Below are positions 19,772 to 31,303 of a DNA stretch of 64,000 bases, in pieces. This stretch comes from Triglochin maritima. Taxonomy: Eukaryota; Streptophyta; Magnoliopsida; Alismatales; Juncaginaceae. A program made the translations under genes and the position numbers. The DNA is taken from contig OY821775.1 of NCBI GenBank assembly GCA_963682175.1, forward strand, positions 28,890,053 through 28,954,052. Reading direction: 5' to 3'. Numbering within the stretch: the first letter of the stretch is position 1; every line of letters begins with the position of its first letter. Below the pieces are notes generated by a model that saw nothing but the letters and a program-made list of their open reading frames with translations, ran no database searches and was not told the DNA's origin.

Positions 19772-22188
19772 CCTCTCTTCCTTCTATCCATGTAAGGATA
19801 ACGAGAGAAGGAGAGAGTAAGAGGGGAGATATACGAGGAGAAGAGGGAAGAGGAGAGAGAGGGGAAAAGAGGGAAGAGAGTCAAGAAGAAGAAGAGAGAA
19901 GGAAGAGGGAGAGAGAAGGAGAGAATAGGGAAGGAGAGAGGAAACGAGAGAAGAGGAGATAGATAAGGGTAGAGAGATAGAGAAGGGAGAGCAGAGAGAG
20001 AAGGAGAGAGGAGATAGAGAATGGAGAGAAGGGAGAGAGGAGAGGGAAAAAGGGGAAGCGAGCGACAGAAGGAGAGGGAGAGAGTAGAAGAAGAGAGAAG
20101 GAGAGAGGATAAGGAGAGAGTTTGAAGGATAAGGAGAGAGGGAACGAGTGAGAAGGAGAAGAGAAAGTGGATAAGAGGGAGAACGAGAGAGAATGAGAAA
20201 AGGAGAAGAGAGAGGATGCGAGATGAGGAGAGAGAGAAAGAGAGAGAGAGGGACAAGAGGGAGAGGGCGGAGAGAGAAAGGAGAGTGGGAGAAGAAGGAG
20301 ACGAAGAGAAGGAGAAGAGGGAAGAGGAGGGGAGAGGTGGAGAAGAAAAGAGAGACGGAGAGCGAGAATGAGAGATAGAGAAGGGAGAGATGAGAGTGGA
20401 GAAAAGAGGACAAGAAGAGTAGAGAGAGAAGGAGGGGGGAGAGAGGAAGAGAAAAGAGTAGAGGGGAGAGAAGGAAGAGAGGATAAAGAAGGGAAAAGGA
20501 GAAACGAGAGAAGTAGAGGGAGGAGAGAGGACGGAGAAGAAGGAAGAGAGAGAGCGAGAGATGGAGGGGAAGAAGGAGGGAGTGGAGAAGAGGATAAGAG
20601 GGAGATAGAGAATGAAGGAGAATAAGAGGGAAGAGGCGTGAGAGAAGGAGAGAGGGCACGAGAGAGGTAGAGAAGCGAGGGAAGGAGGAGAGAAGAAGAA
20701 GAGAGGGGAAGTAGAGGGGAGAAAGGAGAAGATATATATGGGGAGAAGGAGTGGGATAGAAGGAGAGAGAGCGAGAGACGGAGAGAGAGGAGGAGAAGGG
20801 AAAGAGGAGGATAGGGAAGGATAGGAAGAGGGAGAGAAAAGAAGAAGAGAGATGGATAAGAAGGGAGAGGAGAAGGAGAGGGAATCGGAGGGAGATAGAG
20901 ATGAAGAGAGGGAGAAGAGGGAAGAGTGGGAGAGAGGTAAAGGAGAGAAGAGAGAGGGGTAGAGAGGTAGTGTGAGAAATACAGAGGGAAGGAAGAGACG
21001 GAGAGAGAGAGAATGGAGAGGAGAGAGAAGGAGAGGGAGAAAAGGAGAAGGGAGAGAAAGCAGGAGAGAGGGAGATAAAGAGAGAGGGATAAGGAGAAGA
21101 GGGATAAAGGAGGGAGGGAGAGAAGAAAGAGAAAGACGGAGAAGGAGAGAGAAAATGAGAAGGGAGAAGGGAGGAGGAGAAGGATAATGAGAACGAGAGA
21201 GGAGAGAGGAGAGAAGAGGAGAGAAGGAGAGGAGAGGTAGGTAGAGAAGTCAAGGAGAAGAGAGAAGGGAGGGAGAGAGAGAGACGGACAGAGACAGAGA
21301 AGAGAAAAGAGGGATAGGGATTGGGAGAGAAGAGAGAAGGACAGAGACAGAGAAGAGAAAAAAGGGATAGGGATTGGGTGAGAAGAGAGAAGGAGAATAG
21401 GAAAGAGGTGAGAGAGATGGGAAGAGAGAGGAGGGAGAAGAAGGGAGAGAGATCGAGACGAGTAGAAGGAGTTAGTGGGGGAGGGCGATAAGAAGGAGAG
21501 GGGTAAGAGGGAAATAGAGAAGGAGAAAGAGGAGAGCAAGGATAAGAGGAGAGAGAGATAAGAAGAGCGAGAAGGAGAGAGGAGAGAGGGAGGGGAACGA
21601 GAGGGAGATGACGAGATAAAGAAGGGACGGTGAGAGAAAAGAGGAGACTAGAGGGGGAAAGAGAGGAGACGGAGGGACAAGAGGAGAAGGAGAGAGAGAG
21701 CGGGAGAGAGAGAAGGAGATGGGAGGAGAGAGAGGGAGGGGGAGAAGAGGGAGGGGACGAGAGGAGAGAGAAGAGAAGTAGAGAGAGAGCGGAGGAGAGG
21801 AAGAGAGGGAGAAGAGGGGAGAGAGAGAAGAAGAAGAAGAAGAAGGATAGAGGAGGAGAGGTTGAACGAGAGAATGAGAAGAGGATAGAGAAGGAAAGGA
21901 GGAGGAGAGGGAATAGGGAAGGGAACGAGATAGAGAAGGGAGGGTAGGATAGAGAGTGAGAGAGAGAAGGAGCGAGAGAGATAGAGGAGGAGAGACGAAA
22001 CGGGAGAGGAGAGAGATAAGGAGAAAGAGAAGGGGAGAGGAGGAGAGAAAAAGGAGAAGGGAGTGAGTGATAAAAGAAAGATGAGGGAAGAGGATAGGAG
22101 AGAGGAGAAGAGGGAGAAGGGGAGAGGAGAAGGGAGAGAGAGAACGGGAAGAGGAGCAATGAAGGGAAGGAGGAGATAGAGAGAGAAG

Positions 22189-23592
22189 GTGTCCCCCCTC
22201 CTTCTCATCCTCCCTCTACTCCTGTAGTTCCCTTCTCGTTATCCTCTCTCTTCTTCTCCTTCTCCCCCTCTCACTCCTCTCTTCCTTCTATCCATGTAAG
22301 GATAACGAGAGAAGGAGAGAGTAAGAGGGAGATATACGAGGAGAAGAGGGAAGAGGAGAGAGAGGGGAAAAGAGGGAAGAGAGTCAAGAAGAAGAAGAGA
22401 GAAGGAAGAGGGAGAGAGAAGGAGAGAATAGGGAAGGAGAGAGGAAACGAGAGAAGAGGAGATAGATAAGGGTAGAGAGATAGAGAAGGGAGAGCAGAGA
22501 GAGAAGGAGAGAGGAGATAGAGAATGGAGAGAAGGGAGAGAGGAGAGGGAAAAAAGGGAAGCGAGCGACAGAAGGAGAGGGAGAGAGTAGAAGAAGAGAG
22601 AAGGAGAGAGGATAAGGAGAGAGTTAGAAGGATAAGGAGAGAGGGAACGAGTGAGAAGGAGAAGAGAAAGTGGATAAGAGGGAGAACGAGAGAGAATGAG
22701 AAAAGGAGAAGCGAGAGGATGCGAGATGAGGAGAGAGAGAAAGAGAGAGAGAGGGACAAGAGGGAGAGGGCGGAGAGAGAAAGGAGAGTGGGAGAAGAAG
22801 GAGACGAAGAGAAGGAGAAGAGGGAAGAGGAGGGGAGAGGTGGAGAAGAAAAGAGAGACGGAGAGCGAGAATGAGAGATAGAGAAGGGAGAGATGAGAGT
22901 GGAGAAAAGAGGACAAGAAGAGTAGAGAGAGAAGGAGGGGGGAGAGAGGAAGAGAAAAGAGTAGAGGGGAGAGAAGGAAGAGAGGATAAAGAAGGGAAAG
23001 GGATGGAAAAGGAGAAACGAGAGAAGTAGAGGGAGGAGAGAGGACGGAGAAGAAGGAAGAGAGAGAGCGAGAGATGGAGGGGAAGAAGGAGGGAGTGGAG
23101 AAGAGGATAAGAGGGAGAAGAGAAAAGAGGGATAGGGATTGGGAGAGAAGAGAGAAGGAGAATAGGAAAGAGGTGAGAGAGATGGGAAGAGAGAGGTGGG
23201 AGAAGAAGGGAGAGAGATCGCGAGGAGTAGGAGGAGTTAGTGGGGGAGGGGGATAAGAAGGAGAGGGGTAAGAGGGAGATAGAGAAGGAGAAAGAGGAGA
23301 GCAAGGATAAGAGGAGAGAGAGAGATAAGAAGAGCGAGAAGGAGAGAGGAGAGAGGGAGGGGAACGAGAGGGAGATGACGAGATAAAGAAGGGACGGTGA
23401 GAGAAAAGAGGAGACTAGAGTGGGAACGAGAGGAGACGGAGGGACAAGAGGAGAAGGAGTGAGAGAGCGAGAGAGAGAGAAGGAGAGGGGAGGAGAGAGA
23501 GGGAGGGGGAGAAGAGGGAGGGGACGAGAGGAGAGAGAAGAGAAGTAGAGAGAGAGTGGAGGAGAGGAAGGGAGGGAGAAGAGGGGAGAGAG

Positions 23593-23623
<31 letters not shown>

Positions 23624-23965
23624 TAGAGGAGGAGAGGTTTAACGAGAGAATGAGAAGAGGATAGAGAAGGAAAGGAGGAGGAGAGGGAATAGGGAAGGGA
23701 ACGAGATAGAGAAGGGAGGGTAGAGATAGAGAGTGAGAGAGAGAAGGAGCGAGAGAGATAGAGGAGGAGAGACGAAACAGGAGAGGAGAGAGATAAGGAG
23801 AAAGAGAAGGGGAGAGGAGGAGAGAAAAGGGAGAAGGGAGTGAGTGATAAAAGAAAGATGAGGGAAGAGGATAGGAGAGAGGAGAAGAGGGAGAAGGGGA
23901 GAGGAGAAGGGAGAGAGAGAACGGGAAGAGGAGCAATGAAGGGAAGGAGGAGATAGTGAGAGAAG
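22189..23965 (+). repeat. Satellite unit U5 (1777 bp), internal deletion
   Basis: About 0.73 kb is missing at about 23118: sequence jumps from GATAAGAGGGAG directly to AAGAGAAAAGAGGGATAGGG. This removes the GATATAT tag, the GAAATACAG tag and one 53-bp subrepeat. It has (GAA)9 near 23593. Confidence 0.85.
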
Positions 23966-24929
23966 GTATCCCCCCTCCTTCTCATCCTCCCTCTACTCCT
24001 CTAGTTCCCTTCTCGTTATCCTCTCTCTTCTCCTCCTTCTCCCCCTCTCACTCCTCTCTTCCTTCTATCCATGTAAGGATAACGAGAGAAGGAGAGAGTA
24101 AGAGGGAGATATACGAGGAGAAGAGGGAAGAGGAGAGAGAGGGGAAAAGAGGGAAGAGAGTCAAGAAGAAGAAGAGAGAAGGAAGAGGGAGAGAGAAGGA
24201 GAGAATAGGGAAGGAGAGAGGAAACGAGAGAAGAGGAGATAGATAAGGGTAGAGAGATAGAGAAGGGAGAGCAGAGAGAGAAGGAGAGAGGAGATAGAGA
24301 ATGGAGAGAAGGGAGAGAGGAGAGGGAAAAAGGGGAAGCGAGCGACAGAAGTAGAGGGAGAGAGTAGAAGAAGAGAGAAGGAGAGAGGATAAGGAGAGAG
24401 TTAGAAGGATAAGGAGAGATGGAACGAGTGAGAAGGAGAAGAGAAAGTGGATAAGAGGGAGAACGAGAGAGAATGAGAAAAGGAGAAGCGAGAGGATGCG
24501 AGATGAGGAGAGAGAGAAAGAGAGAGAGGGACAAGAGGGAGAGGGCGGAGAGAGAAAGGAGAGTGGGAGAAGAAGGAGACGAAGAGAAGGAGAAGAGGGA
24601 AGAGGAGGGGAGAGGTGGAGAAGAAAAGAGAGACGGAGAGCGAGAATGAGAGATAGAGAAGGGAGAGCTGAGAGTGGAGAAAAGAGGACAAGAAGAGTAG
24701 AGAGAGAAGGAGGGGGGAGAGAGGAAGAGAAAAGAGTAGAGGGGAGAGAAGGAAGAGAGGATAAAGAAGGGAAAGGGATGGAAAAGGAGAAACGAGAGAA
24801 GTAGAGGGAGGAGAGAGGACGGAGAAGAAGGAAGAGAGAGCGAGAGATGGAGGGGAAGAAGGAGGGAGTGGAGAAGAGGATAAGAGGGAGATAGAGAATG
24901 AAGGAGAATAGGAGGGAAGAGGCGTGATA
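23966..24929 (+). repeat. Satellite unit U6, left part
   Basis: The island is present with a GTATCC start. The unit follows the reference to about position 961 (GAGGCGTGA), where LA begins. The flank on the other side of LA starts at unit position 1530, so about 0.57 kb of satellite is absent between the two flanks. Confidence 0.8.
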
Positions 24930-25073
24930 GAAAGAGTTGCAAGGAGAGAGGGGGAGAGAAGGAAAAAGTCATGAGAGGAGAGAGAAGCTCTGGGTTTTGC
25001 GCATGGGGAACCTAGGGTTTCCTAGGCCGTTCACCCTTGTTTTTTCACAAAAACTTGCGATTTTCACACCAAA
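24930..25073 (+). promoter_or_regulatory. LA leader (5' UTR)
   Basis: A short GA-rich start, then AAAAGTCATGAGAGG, CTCTGGGTTTTGCGCATGG and CCTAGGGTTTCCTAGGCC, the last matching the L2 leader. The ATG of ORF1 is at 25074. An internal promoter is expected for a LINE leader but none is demonstrated. Confidence 0.45.
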
Positions 25074-27533
25074 ATGGCTCCTACGACTAGTCATTCACGT
25101 TTGCAACAACAAGATGGGGATTGTGGCACCAATAAGGATCTTCATCATGCAAGAAACAATGTTTTATCCTCGGGTTTGGAGGATGAAACGCAAGCACCAC
25201 CTCTAGGGAGCACGAAGTCTCCCCCAAGGAAGTGGAGTGAGCTTTTCCAAGCTAGCAAGAAGCCTTCTACGGCGTTAGAGTATGTTCCACCCGCCATTAA
25301 GGGAGGGGAGAAGGTGGCCGTGTGCTCTAGAGAGGAGGTAGTCGAAACCCTCAAGAGGTGGGACAAGGTGTTGGTGGGCTATTTCATTGCATTTAGGCCT
25401 CACCGACCTTGGAGAAGCATCTACAAGGCGTATGGAAGCTAGTAGGTGGCATGGAGGTAATCAAACGAAGTCAAGGTTTCTTGTTGTTTAGATTTACACT
25501 TGAGGAGGATAGCAAGAGGGTGCTAGAGGGAGGGCCATGGTTCGTTAAAGGCTCCCCATTAGTGGTTCAACCTTGGGCCCCGGAAGTTGTCTTGAGGAGA
25601 GCAAACATCACAACGGTTCCAATATGGGTTCGCATGCCGTAGCTTGACCTCCGTTTTTGGTCACCAAAGCCGTTGAGCAACATCACGAGTGTTCTTGGAA
25701 GACCACTATACATGGATGAACACACCGCGTCCGGGAGAAGGTTGGCTTATGCGAGGGTTTGCATTGAAGTGGCACATGACTTCCTCTACCCAAGTTGGGT
25801 CGACGTGCAAGTAGAGGGAGGTGAACCGCACCGGGTTCTAGTGGAATACGAGTGGAGGCCCGGGTTTTGCAAGGAGTGCGTGGAGTTTGGGCATGAGGAG
25901 GACAAGTGCCCAAGGAAGAAGAAGGTAATAGACATGGTTGCGAGGAAAGCACCTCCTCCAAGTGTGGCCGAAAAATGGATCAAAGTGCATCACCGAAAAG
26001 AGAAAATGGGGACTAGCATAAGCAAACATGGTGGTGAGGTGAGTGAGTTGGAAAAACGTGAGAGTTCCACCAAGGAGAAGGGAGCAACAGAGGTGGTGGG
26101 GGTGGAGGTTCTAAAGGACCACGAAAGGAGGGTTGGAGGGGAAGATGACGTGGAGGGAAGAGAGGATGATGTGGAAGATGGAAAGGATGACGTGGAGCAT
26201 GGGGATTCCTTGATGTTTGCTAGGCCTCATGACGTGGATGGTGACATGGAAATAAGGCAAAGGGAGGAAGGGAGACTCGTGACCATAAGAGGGGAGGCAA
26301 ATGGGAGTGACAAATTCTCTTCCACCACTTTGGGAGGAGCTAATCAAGAGGAGACACGTCAGCAAGAAGAGACAAAAGAGGTTGGTGTGGGGATAATGGT
26401 CTTGAGAAGGGAGGCAAATGAGGAGCACCCATGTGGATCACAAGGAGACGAAATAGAGAGCCTAGTCAAGAGTGGGTGCCTCACTTTTGGAAGAACCAAT
26501 AAGAATAGAGGTGAGTGCCCAACTTTTGGAAGAACCAATAGGAGGAGGGATGAGTGCTCTACATTTGAAGGAGCAAATGAGAGAAGAGATGAGTGCTCCA
26601 CACTTGAAGGAACAAATAACTTGAGTGGCAATTGTTTCTCTCATGAAACACGTGATCCAAGAGAGGAAAGAAGGGGGGACCATGTCTTTAAAGCAAGGGC
26701 CAATGAGAGAAGAGATGAGTGCTCCACACTTGAAGAAACAAAAGGACATGAGTGGCAATTGTTTCTCTCAAGAAACACATGATCCAAGAGAGGAAAGAAG
26801 GGGGGACCATGTCCCAAAAGCAAGAGCAAATGAGAGAAGAGATGAGTGCTCTACACTTGAAGAAACAAATGTCATGAGTGGGGAGTGTTTCTCTCATGAA
26901 ACACGTGACTCAAGGGAGGAAAGAAGGGGGGACCATGTCACTAAAGCAAGACCCAATGAGATGAGTGGAAAGTGCTCCCCAAATGCAACACGTGATCCAA
27001 GGGAGGAAAGAAAGGAGGACCATGATGCAAAGGAAATAGCAAAGGAGGAAATCACGTATGGGGTAGTGGGAAGGAAATCACATGCAAGAGAAAACAAGAA
27101 CATAGTGAGGGGGTCAAGTGTTTTCTCTCATGAAGTGGAAGAAACGGGAAAAGAGCATGGGGTGGCTCTACTTGGAGAACAATGTGGGCTTGCTTCGTTG
27201 ATGAGAAGTGACGAAGTTTGGGAGTATCCAAAACGTGCGGCAAAGGAGAAGGGAACGATGCGCAAGGGCTCATGGACGAGTGGGGGAATGTTTAATGTGC
27301 TTAGGGAGGTGGAATACGATCAAGGAGAAGTAGAAATGCCTACACAAATACAAGAAGGAGACGGGAGGACTAGTGGCGCCAACTCAAAACCTAGAAGAAG
27401 GTCTTCACCACCACCTTCGGTGGATCTAGAAACAATATCACCACAACCCGAGACATTCAAAGTGATTCGAGAAAAGGCTATGGTGCAACAAAAGAAAAAC
27501 GTGGAGGTTAAGGGGCGTGCCCCAACACCTTGA
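25074..27533 (+). pseudogene. LA ORF1, three lesions
   Basis: Same protein as LB ORF1: N-terminal leader, DUF4283-like domain, CX2CX4HX4C knuckle (CKECVEFGHEEDKC), acidic linker, three 42-aa repeats, then SPPPSVDLETISPQ and a short basic C-terminus. Comparison with LB shows three lesions. Four bases (TTGC) are deleted after 25403. A TAG stands at 25640-25642 where LB has GAG. One A is added in the A-run at 26740-26743. The natural stop is TGA at 27531-27533, four bases before the ORF2 ATG. Confidence 0.9.
26575..26953 (+). repeat. 126-bp tandem repeats in LA ORF1
   Basis: Three copies start at about 26575, 26701 and 26828, each 126 bp (the middle one 127 through the extra A). Each encodes ANERRDECSTLE..., a GNCFSHETRDP-like segment and REERRGDHV. 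Degenerate partial copies flank them on both sides. LB has the same array from about 44930. Confidence 0.85.
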
Positions 27534-27537
27534 AGCC

Positions 27538-30500
27538 ATGAATCTCCTCATGTGGAATGTGCGCGGTGCAAATGGACCCGTCCGTGCACTCATGATTAGG
27601 GGTCGAATTAAGGAGGCAAATGCAGAGGTGGTGTGTCTTATGGAACACAAAGTTAAATTGAAGAAGCTAGATCGATTCAAGCGAGCAATATGGCCACATG
27701 CTTGGGCGACAAATATTGTGATTGTTGATTCCGGCCGAATTTTAGTTTTATGGAATGACAATGTGGTTGATCTCAAGGTCACCTTTGAAACAACACAACT
27801 CCTTCACTTCCAAGGGAAGGTGAAGAGGGATGGCACCAATTTTTTCCTAACCGCAATTTATGGTGAAAATGCTCATGTGGATCGAAGGGCGTTATGGGGG
27901 GACCTCGAAACCATTGCTCCATCCCTTGAGAAGCCTTGGATTGTGGGAGGAGACTTCAATTGTATCCGATGGACAAGTGAGAAGTGTGGAGGAGGTGGTG
28001 CAAACGAGGTTGCTACCAAGGAATTCAATGAGTGTCTAGAAGCACTCCAACTCATTGAGGTGCCTTCAACGGGAGGGCCTTTTACATGGTCGAATTCATC
28101 CGAGGGGAGTGCCCGCATTGAGACAAAGATTGACCGCATTTTGATAAACAATGCATGGCTTGAAGCTTTCCCGGATTCCTTCTATGAGATAGGGGAGAAG
28201 GACTTGAGTGACCATGCTATGCTCACATTGAAAACGGAAGGAAATGGGTTGAAAAAGAAGAGGATGTTTCGGTTTCAAAATCATTGGGTCGAGCACGAAG
28301 AGTTTGGTGAGGTTGTTAAAGAGGCGTGGACTACAAGTGTTAATGGGACACCCATGTTTCGTGTGGTGGCAAAATTGAAGGAAGTAAAGGATGCTCTCAA
28401 GAAGTGGAGTGGGGACAAGTTCGGTAACATTGCACATAAGGTTGGGGCTGCCACCAATGCCCTAGCGGATGTGAGGGCTAGGAGGAGTGCAAATCCGGAG
28501 GTGGATGCTCTAGCCCTTGAGGAAGTAGAGGCTAAGGATGAGCTAGCACGAGTTCTTGAACGTGAGGAGTCCTTGATTAGGCAAAAATCGCGAGTCAAGT
28601 GGTTGAAGGAGGGTGATCGAAACACGAGGTTCTTCCATGCACACCTAAGAGTGAGGAGAGCCACCAACCAAGTGAGGAGAGTTTGTGAGGGAGAGAACAT
28701 TATCGAGGAGGAGGGTGGCATCCGGGAGGCATTCCGGTGTTTTTTTGCTAATTTGTTTGCTAATGGTTTTCAGGTACAACCCCTCCCCACATCATTAATA
28801 TTGCCCATCCTTGACCCACGGGAAGGTGACTTGTTGGTGCGCAAGCTGACTTTAAAGGAGTTGGAGGACGTGGTTTTGTTTGCAAACGCGGACAAGGCAC
28901 CGGGTCCGGATGGTTTCAATGCAAAATTTTTCACGGCGGCTTGGGGAATAATCAAGAGAGATGTCTTCAAGGCCGTGGACTCATGCTTGAGCAATGGAAA
29001 GATGTTGGCACAACTAAATTATACCTCCATCACAATCATTCCCAAGAAGAAGGCCCCCGCGGTGGTTGAGGATTATCGACCTATTGCATTGTGTAATATG
29101 ATGTATAGGTTCATTGCGAAGGTGCTTGCAAACCGGTTGAAGAGTCTATTACCAAAGCTGGTTGGAAACACTCAAAGTGCCTTTGTTCAAGGAAGACGAA
29201 TCAGCGATAACATACTCCTTGCACATGAGCTTTGCCACAACATTCACCTTGCAAGGGGTCGAGGGCGTATGTGTATTAAGTTGGACATCCGGAAAGCCTA
29301 TGATTCTCTATCGTGGGAGTTCTTGGAGCAAGTTATGGTGAGATTTGGGTTCCCGGGCAAGTGGAGGAGAGTGATCATGGCGTGTGTTGAAGCCTCATTT
29401 GTGGTAACGGTGAATGGAGCAAACTCAACACCATTTCGAGCGAGGAATGGATTGCGGCAAGGGGACCCTTTGGCACCATATTTGTTTGTCTTATGCATGG
29501 AGGTGTTGAGTGAAATGGTGAAGATGGCGGTGAGAGATGGGCAAATCGAGCCGTTAGAGTGTGGGGATGTGGCCGTGTCACATTTGTTATTCGCCGACGA
29601 TGTCCTCATGTTTGCAAAGGCCACAAAGGAGAATGCAAGAGGAATCAAGAAAGTCCTTGATGAATTCACGGCTTGCTCGGGGCTGCGGTTTGGTGTCTCG
29701 AAGAGTCAAATCTTTATGGGTGGGGAAGTCACACATGGAGAGTGGATTGTGGAGCAACTTGGTATGGAACGTAAGGAGTTTCCGGTGGTGTATCTTGGCC
29801 TTCCTCTATTTTCAGGAAGGATGGGGAAAAACCATTGTGGGGTGCTTATAAACAAGGTAAAAGCTCGCCTAAGCACGTGGCAACAAAATTACCTTTCCAT
29901 TGCCGGGAGGGTTGAGCTTGTGAGAAGCGTCCTTGTCTCGCTTAGCATATATTGGACCTCCGCATTCTTGATCCCAAGAAAGGTTCTTCATGAGATGGAT
30001 AGTATCATGAGCCACTTCATTTGGGGAGGGCCGAAGAAATGGGTGGCCGTTGCTTGGAAAGATGTTTGCACCCCAAAGGACGAGGGTGGCCTCAGCCTAA
30101 AGAAGCTCACGGCATGGAATGATGTGGGTCTCCTTAGACTCTTTTGGCTTGTGGTGGAGGATGAAAACTCGTTGTGGGTGAAGTGTATGCGTCATAAGTA
30201 CTTGAAGAATCGATCAATATGGCAAGCAAGACCACCGTCGACATGTTCTTGGGCTTGGAGGGGGATCCTTCGGGTCCGCGAGATGGATTGCAAGCACATT
30301 TCCTATGAGGTGGGCAATGGAGAGAATATCCGTTTCTTTCACTTTCCATGGTGTGGAACACCATTCCAAGGGCAGCCTTGGGGGGAGAGGCTTCATTACG
30401 AGTTGGGGGTACCTTGGGATACCAAGGTATCTTTCTTCATTCGAGAGGGTGCGTGGAGGCTCCCCTTCCCGAGATCAAATACCATGGAGGAGTTATGGGA

Positions 30501-31128
30501 GAGGGTGGAACTTATCCCTATTACGGGAGGAATGGATAGACCGACAAGGCTTCATGGGAATGGAGGCTCTCTCGGCATGAAAGAGGTTTGGAAATGGGTC
30601 AAGGAACCGGGAACCAAGGTTAGTTGGGCGGACATGGTGTGGCACAAGCATGGGATACCAAAACATGCACTCACAACATGGAGAGCAATGCGAGGCCGGC
30701 TACTCACGAAGACACTCATGAACAAGAGGGGAGCAAAGCACGACCCGACATGTGTCCTTTGTATGAGTGTGGAGGAAGATATAGAACACTTATTTTGGAG
30801 ATGCACGTTCACTAGAGAGGTATGGGGCCAGCTCCTCTTGCACCTTCAAATCAGCCCCAACATTGACACTTCTCTTGCGCGAGAAGCAAATCGCATCCTA
30901 CACATTCGAGGCAAGCGCCTTGCAGCCATAACAAGGAAGTGGGTGTTCAATGCCATGATACATGAGTGTTGGCAAGAACGAAACCGAAGCATCTTTGAGG
31001 GAGATAGGAAGAAACCGGGGGACATCATTTCAGCAATTAAAGATACGATCCGGTGTATGGGAGACAAAGTAAAAGACATAGTGAAGAACGAAGAAGAACA
31101 CAAGACCTTTATAGATACGTGGAATTAG
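27538..31128 (+). CDS. LA ORF2: intact LINE endonuclease-reverse transcriptase, 1196 aa
   Basis: The only uninterrupted LINE protein in the window. ATG 27538 is chosen because it directly precedes the endonuclease motif NLLMWNVRG; the frame extends seven codons further upstream without an ATG. Endonuclease: N-motif, E36, GDFN at 138-141, FTWSN, S224-D225-H226. Reverse transcriptase about 440-740: KAPGPDGFN, D583 in LDIRKAYDS, GLRQGDPLAPYLF, FADD with D687-D688. A zf-RVT-like finger uses C1072, C1075, H1084, C1089. The C-terminus carries HECWQERNRSIF and a charged tail, without RNase H. All catalytic residues I can identify are kept, so the protein may be functional. Its own ORF1 is broken, so mobility would need ORF1 supplied by another copy. 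Confidence 0.93.
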   Translation: MNLLMWNVRGANGPVRALMIRGRIKEANAEVVCLMEHKVKLKKLDRFKRAIWPHAWATNIVIVDSGRILVLWNDNVVDLKVTFETTQLLHFQGKVKRDGTNFFLTAIYGENAHVDRRALWGDLETIAPSLEKPWIVGGDFNCIRWTSEKCGGGGANEVATKEFNECLEALQLIEVPSTGGPFTWSNSSEGSARIETKIDRILINNAWLEAFPDSFYEIGEKDLSDHAMLTLKTEGNGLKKKRMFRFQNHWVEHEEFGEVVKEAWTTSVNGTPMFRVVAKLKEVKDALKKWSGDKFGNIAHKVGAATNALADVRARRSANPEVDALALEEVEAKDELARVLEREESLIRQKSRVKWLKEGDRNTRFFHAHLRVRRATNQVRRVCEGENIIEEEGGIREAFRCFFANLFANGFQVQPLPTSLILPILDPREGDLLVRKLTLKELEDVVLFANADKAPGPDGFNAKFFTAAWGIIKRDVFKAVDSCLSNGKMLAQLNYTSITIIPKKKAPAVVEDYRPIALCNMMYRFIAKVLANRLKSLLPKLVGNTQSAFVQGRRISDNILLAHELCHNIHLARGRGRMCIKLDIRKAYDSLSWEFLEQVMVRFGFPGKWRRVIMACVEASFVVTVNGANSTPFRARNGLRQGDPLAPYLFVLCMEVLSEMVKMAVRDGQIEPLECGDVAVSHLLFADDVLMFAKATKENARGIKKVLDEFTACSGLRFGVSKSQIFMGGEVTHGEWIVEQLGMERKEFPVVYLGLPLFSGRMGKNHCGVLINKVKARLSTWQQNYLSIAGRVELVRSVLVSLSIYWTSAFLIPRKVLHEMDSIMSHFIWGGPKKWVAVAWKDVCTPKDEGGLSLKKLTAWNDVGLLRLFWLVVEDENSLWVKCMRHKYLKNRSIWQARPPSTCSWAWRGILRVREMDCKHISYEVGNGENIRFFHFPWCGTPFQGQPWGERLHYELGVPWDTKVSFFIREGAWRLPFPRSNTMEELWERVELIPITGGMDRPTRLHGNGGSLGMKEVWKWVKEPGTKVSWADMVWHKHGIPKHALTTWRAMRGRLLTKTLMNKRGAKHDPTCVLCMSVEEDIEHLFWRCTFTREVWGQLLLHLQISPNIDTSLAREANRILHIRGKRLAAITRKWVFNAMIHECWQERNRSIFEGDRKKPGDIISAIKDTIRCMGDKVKDIVKNEEEHKTFIDTWN

Positions 31129-31303
31129 GGTAGCCTCTTGTGAGGTTTGATGTAATCACGTTTTGTAAAATGGAGTAGATGTGGCCGGCTTTGCATGTAG
31201 CACAAGCCCGCGCACCAAAAACTTATCATTTTTGTAGGTTGTAAACACTTAGTTTATTAATACAATTAGAGGCCAAGCCTCCCTTTTGCTTTGCAAAAAA
31301 AAA
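31129..31303 (+). other. LA 3' UTR and tail hairpin
   Basis: The UTR contains TTTTTGTAGGTTGTAAA, then the hairpin GAGGC-CAA-GCCTC (31269-31281), CCTTTTGCTTTGC and nine As (31295-31303). Satellite follows at once. Confidence 0.85.

Larger units (their letters stand above)
15913..22188 (+). repeat. Satellite unit U4 interrupted by LINE L3
   Basis: The unit is 2504 bp once L3 and one target-site copy (3772 bp) are removed, which matches an intact unit and confirms the insertion boundaries. There are two 53-bp subrepeats (from about 21290) and (GAA)6 near 21827. Confidence 0.9.
24930..31303 (+). mobile_element. LA: full-length LINE with intact ORF2
   Basis: Leader, ORF1, ORF2, 3' UTR, hairpin and A-run are all present. 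It is near-identical to LB at a fixed offset of 18,365 bp in the leader (24964 against 43329). The left edge is approximate because the leader start is GA-rich; sequence clearly shared with LB begins at 24964. No convincing target duplication is visible because the left satellite flank is deleted. The right flank (GGAGAGGAGAGGTAGG) is the same satellite site as at LB. Confidence 0.9.

Noticed and set aside
24927..24966. Target-site duplication for LA
   Set aside because: Candidate GA-rich matches to the right flank are short and imperfect in a low-complexity background, and the left satellite flank is out of register.
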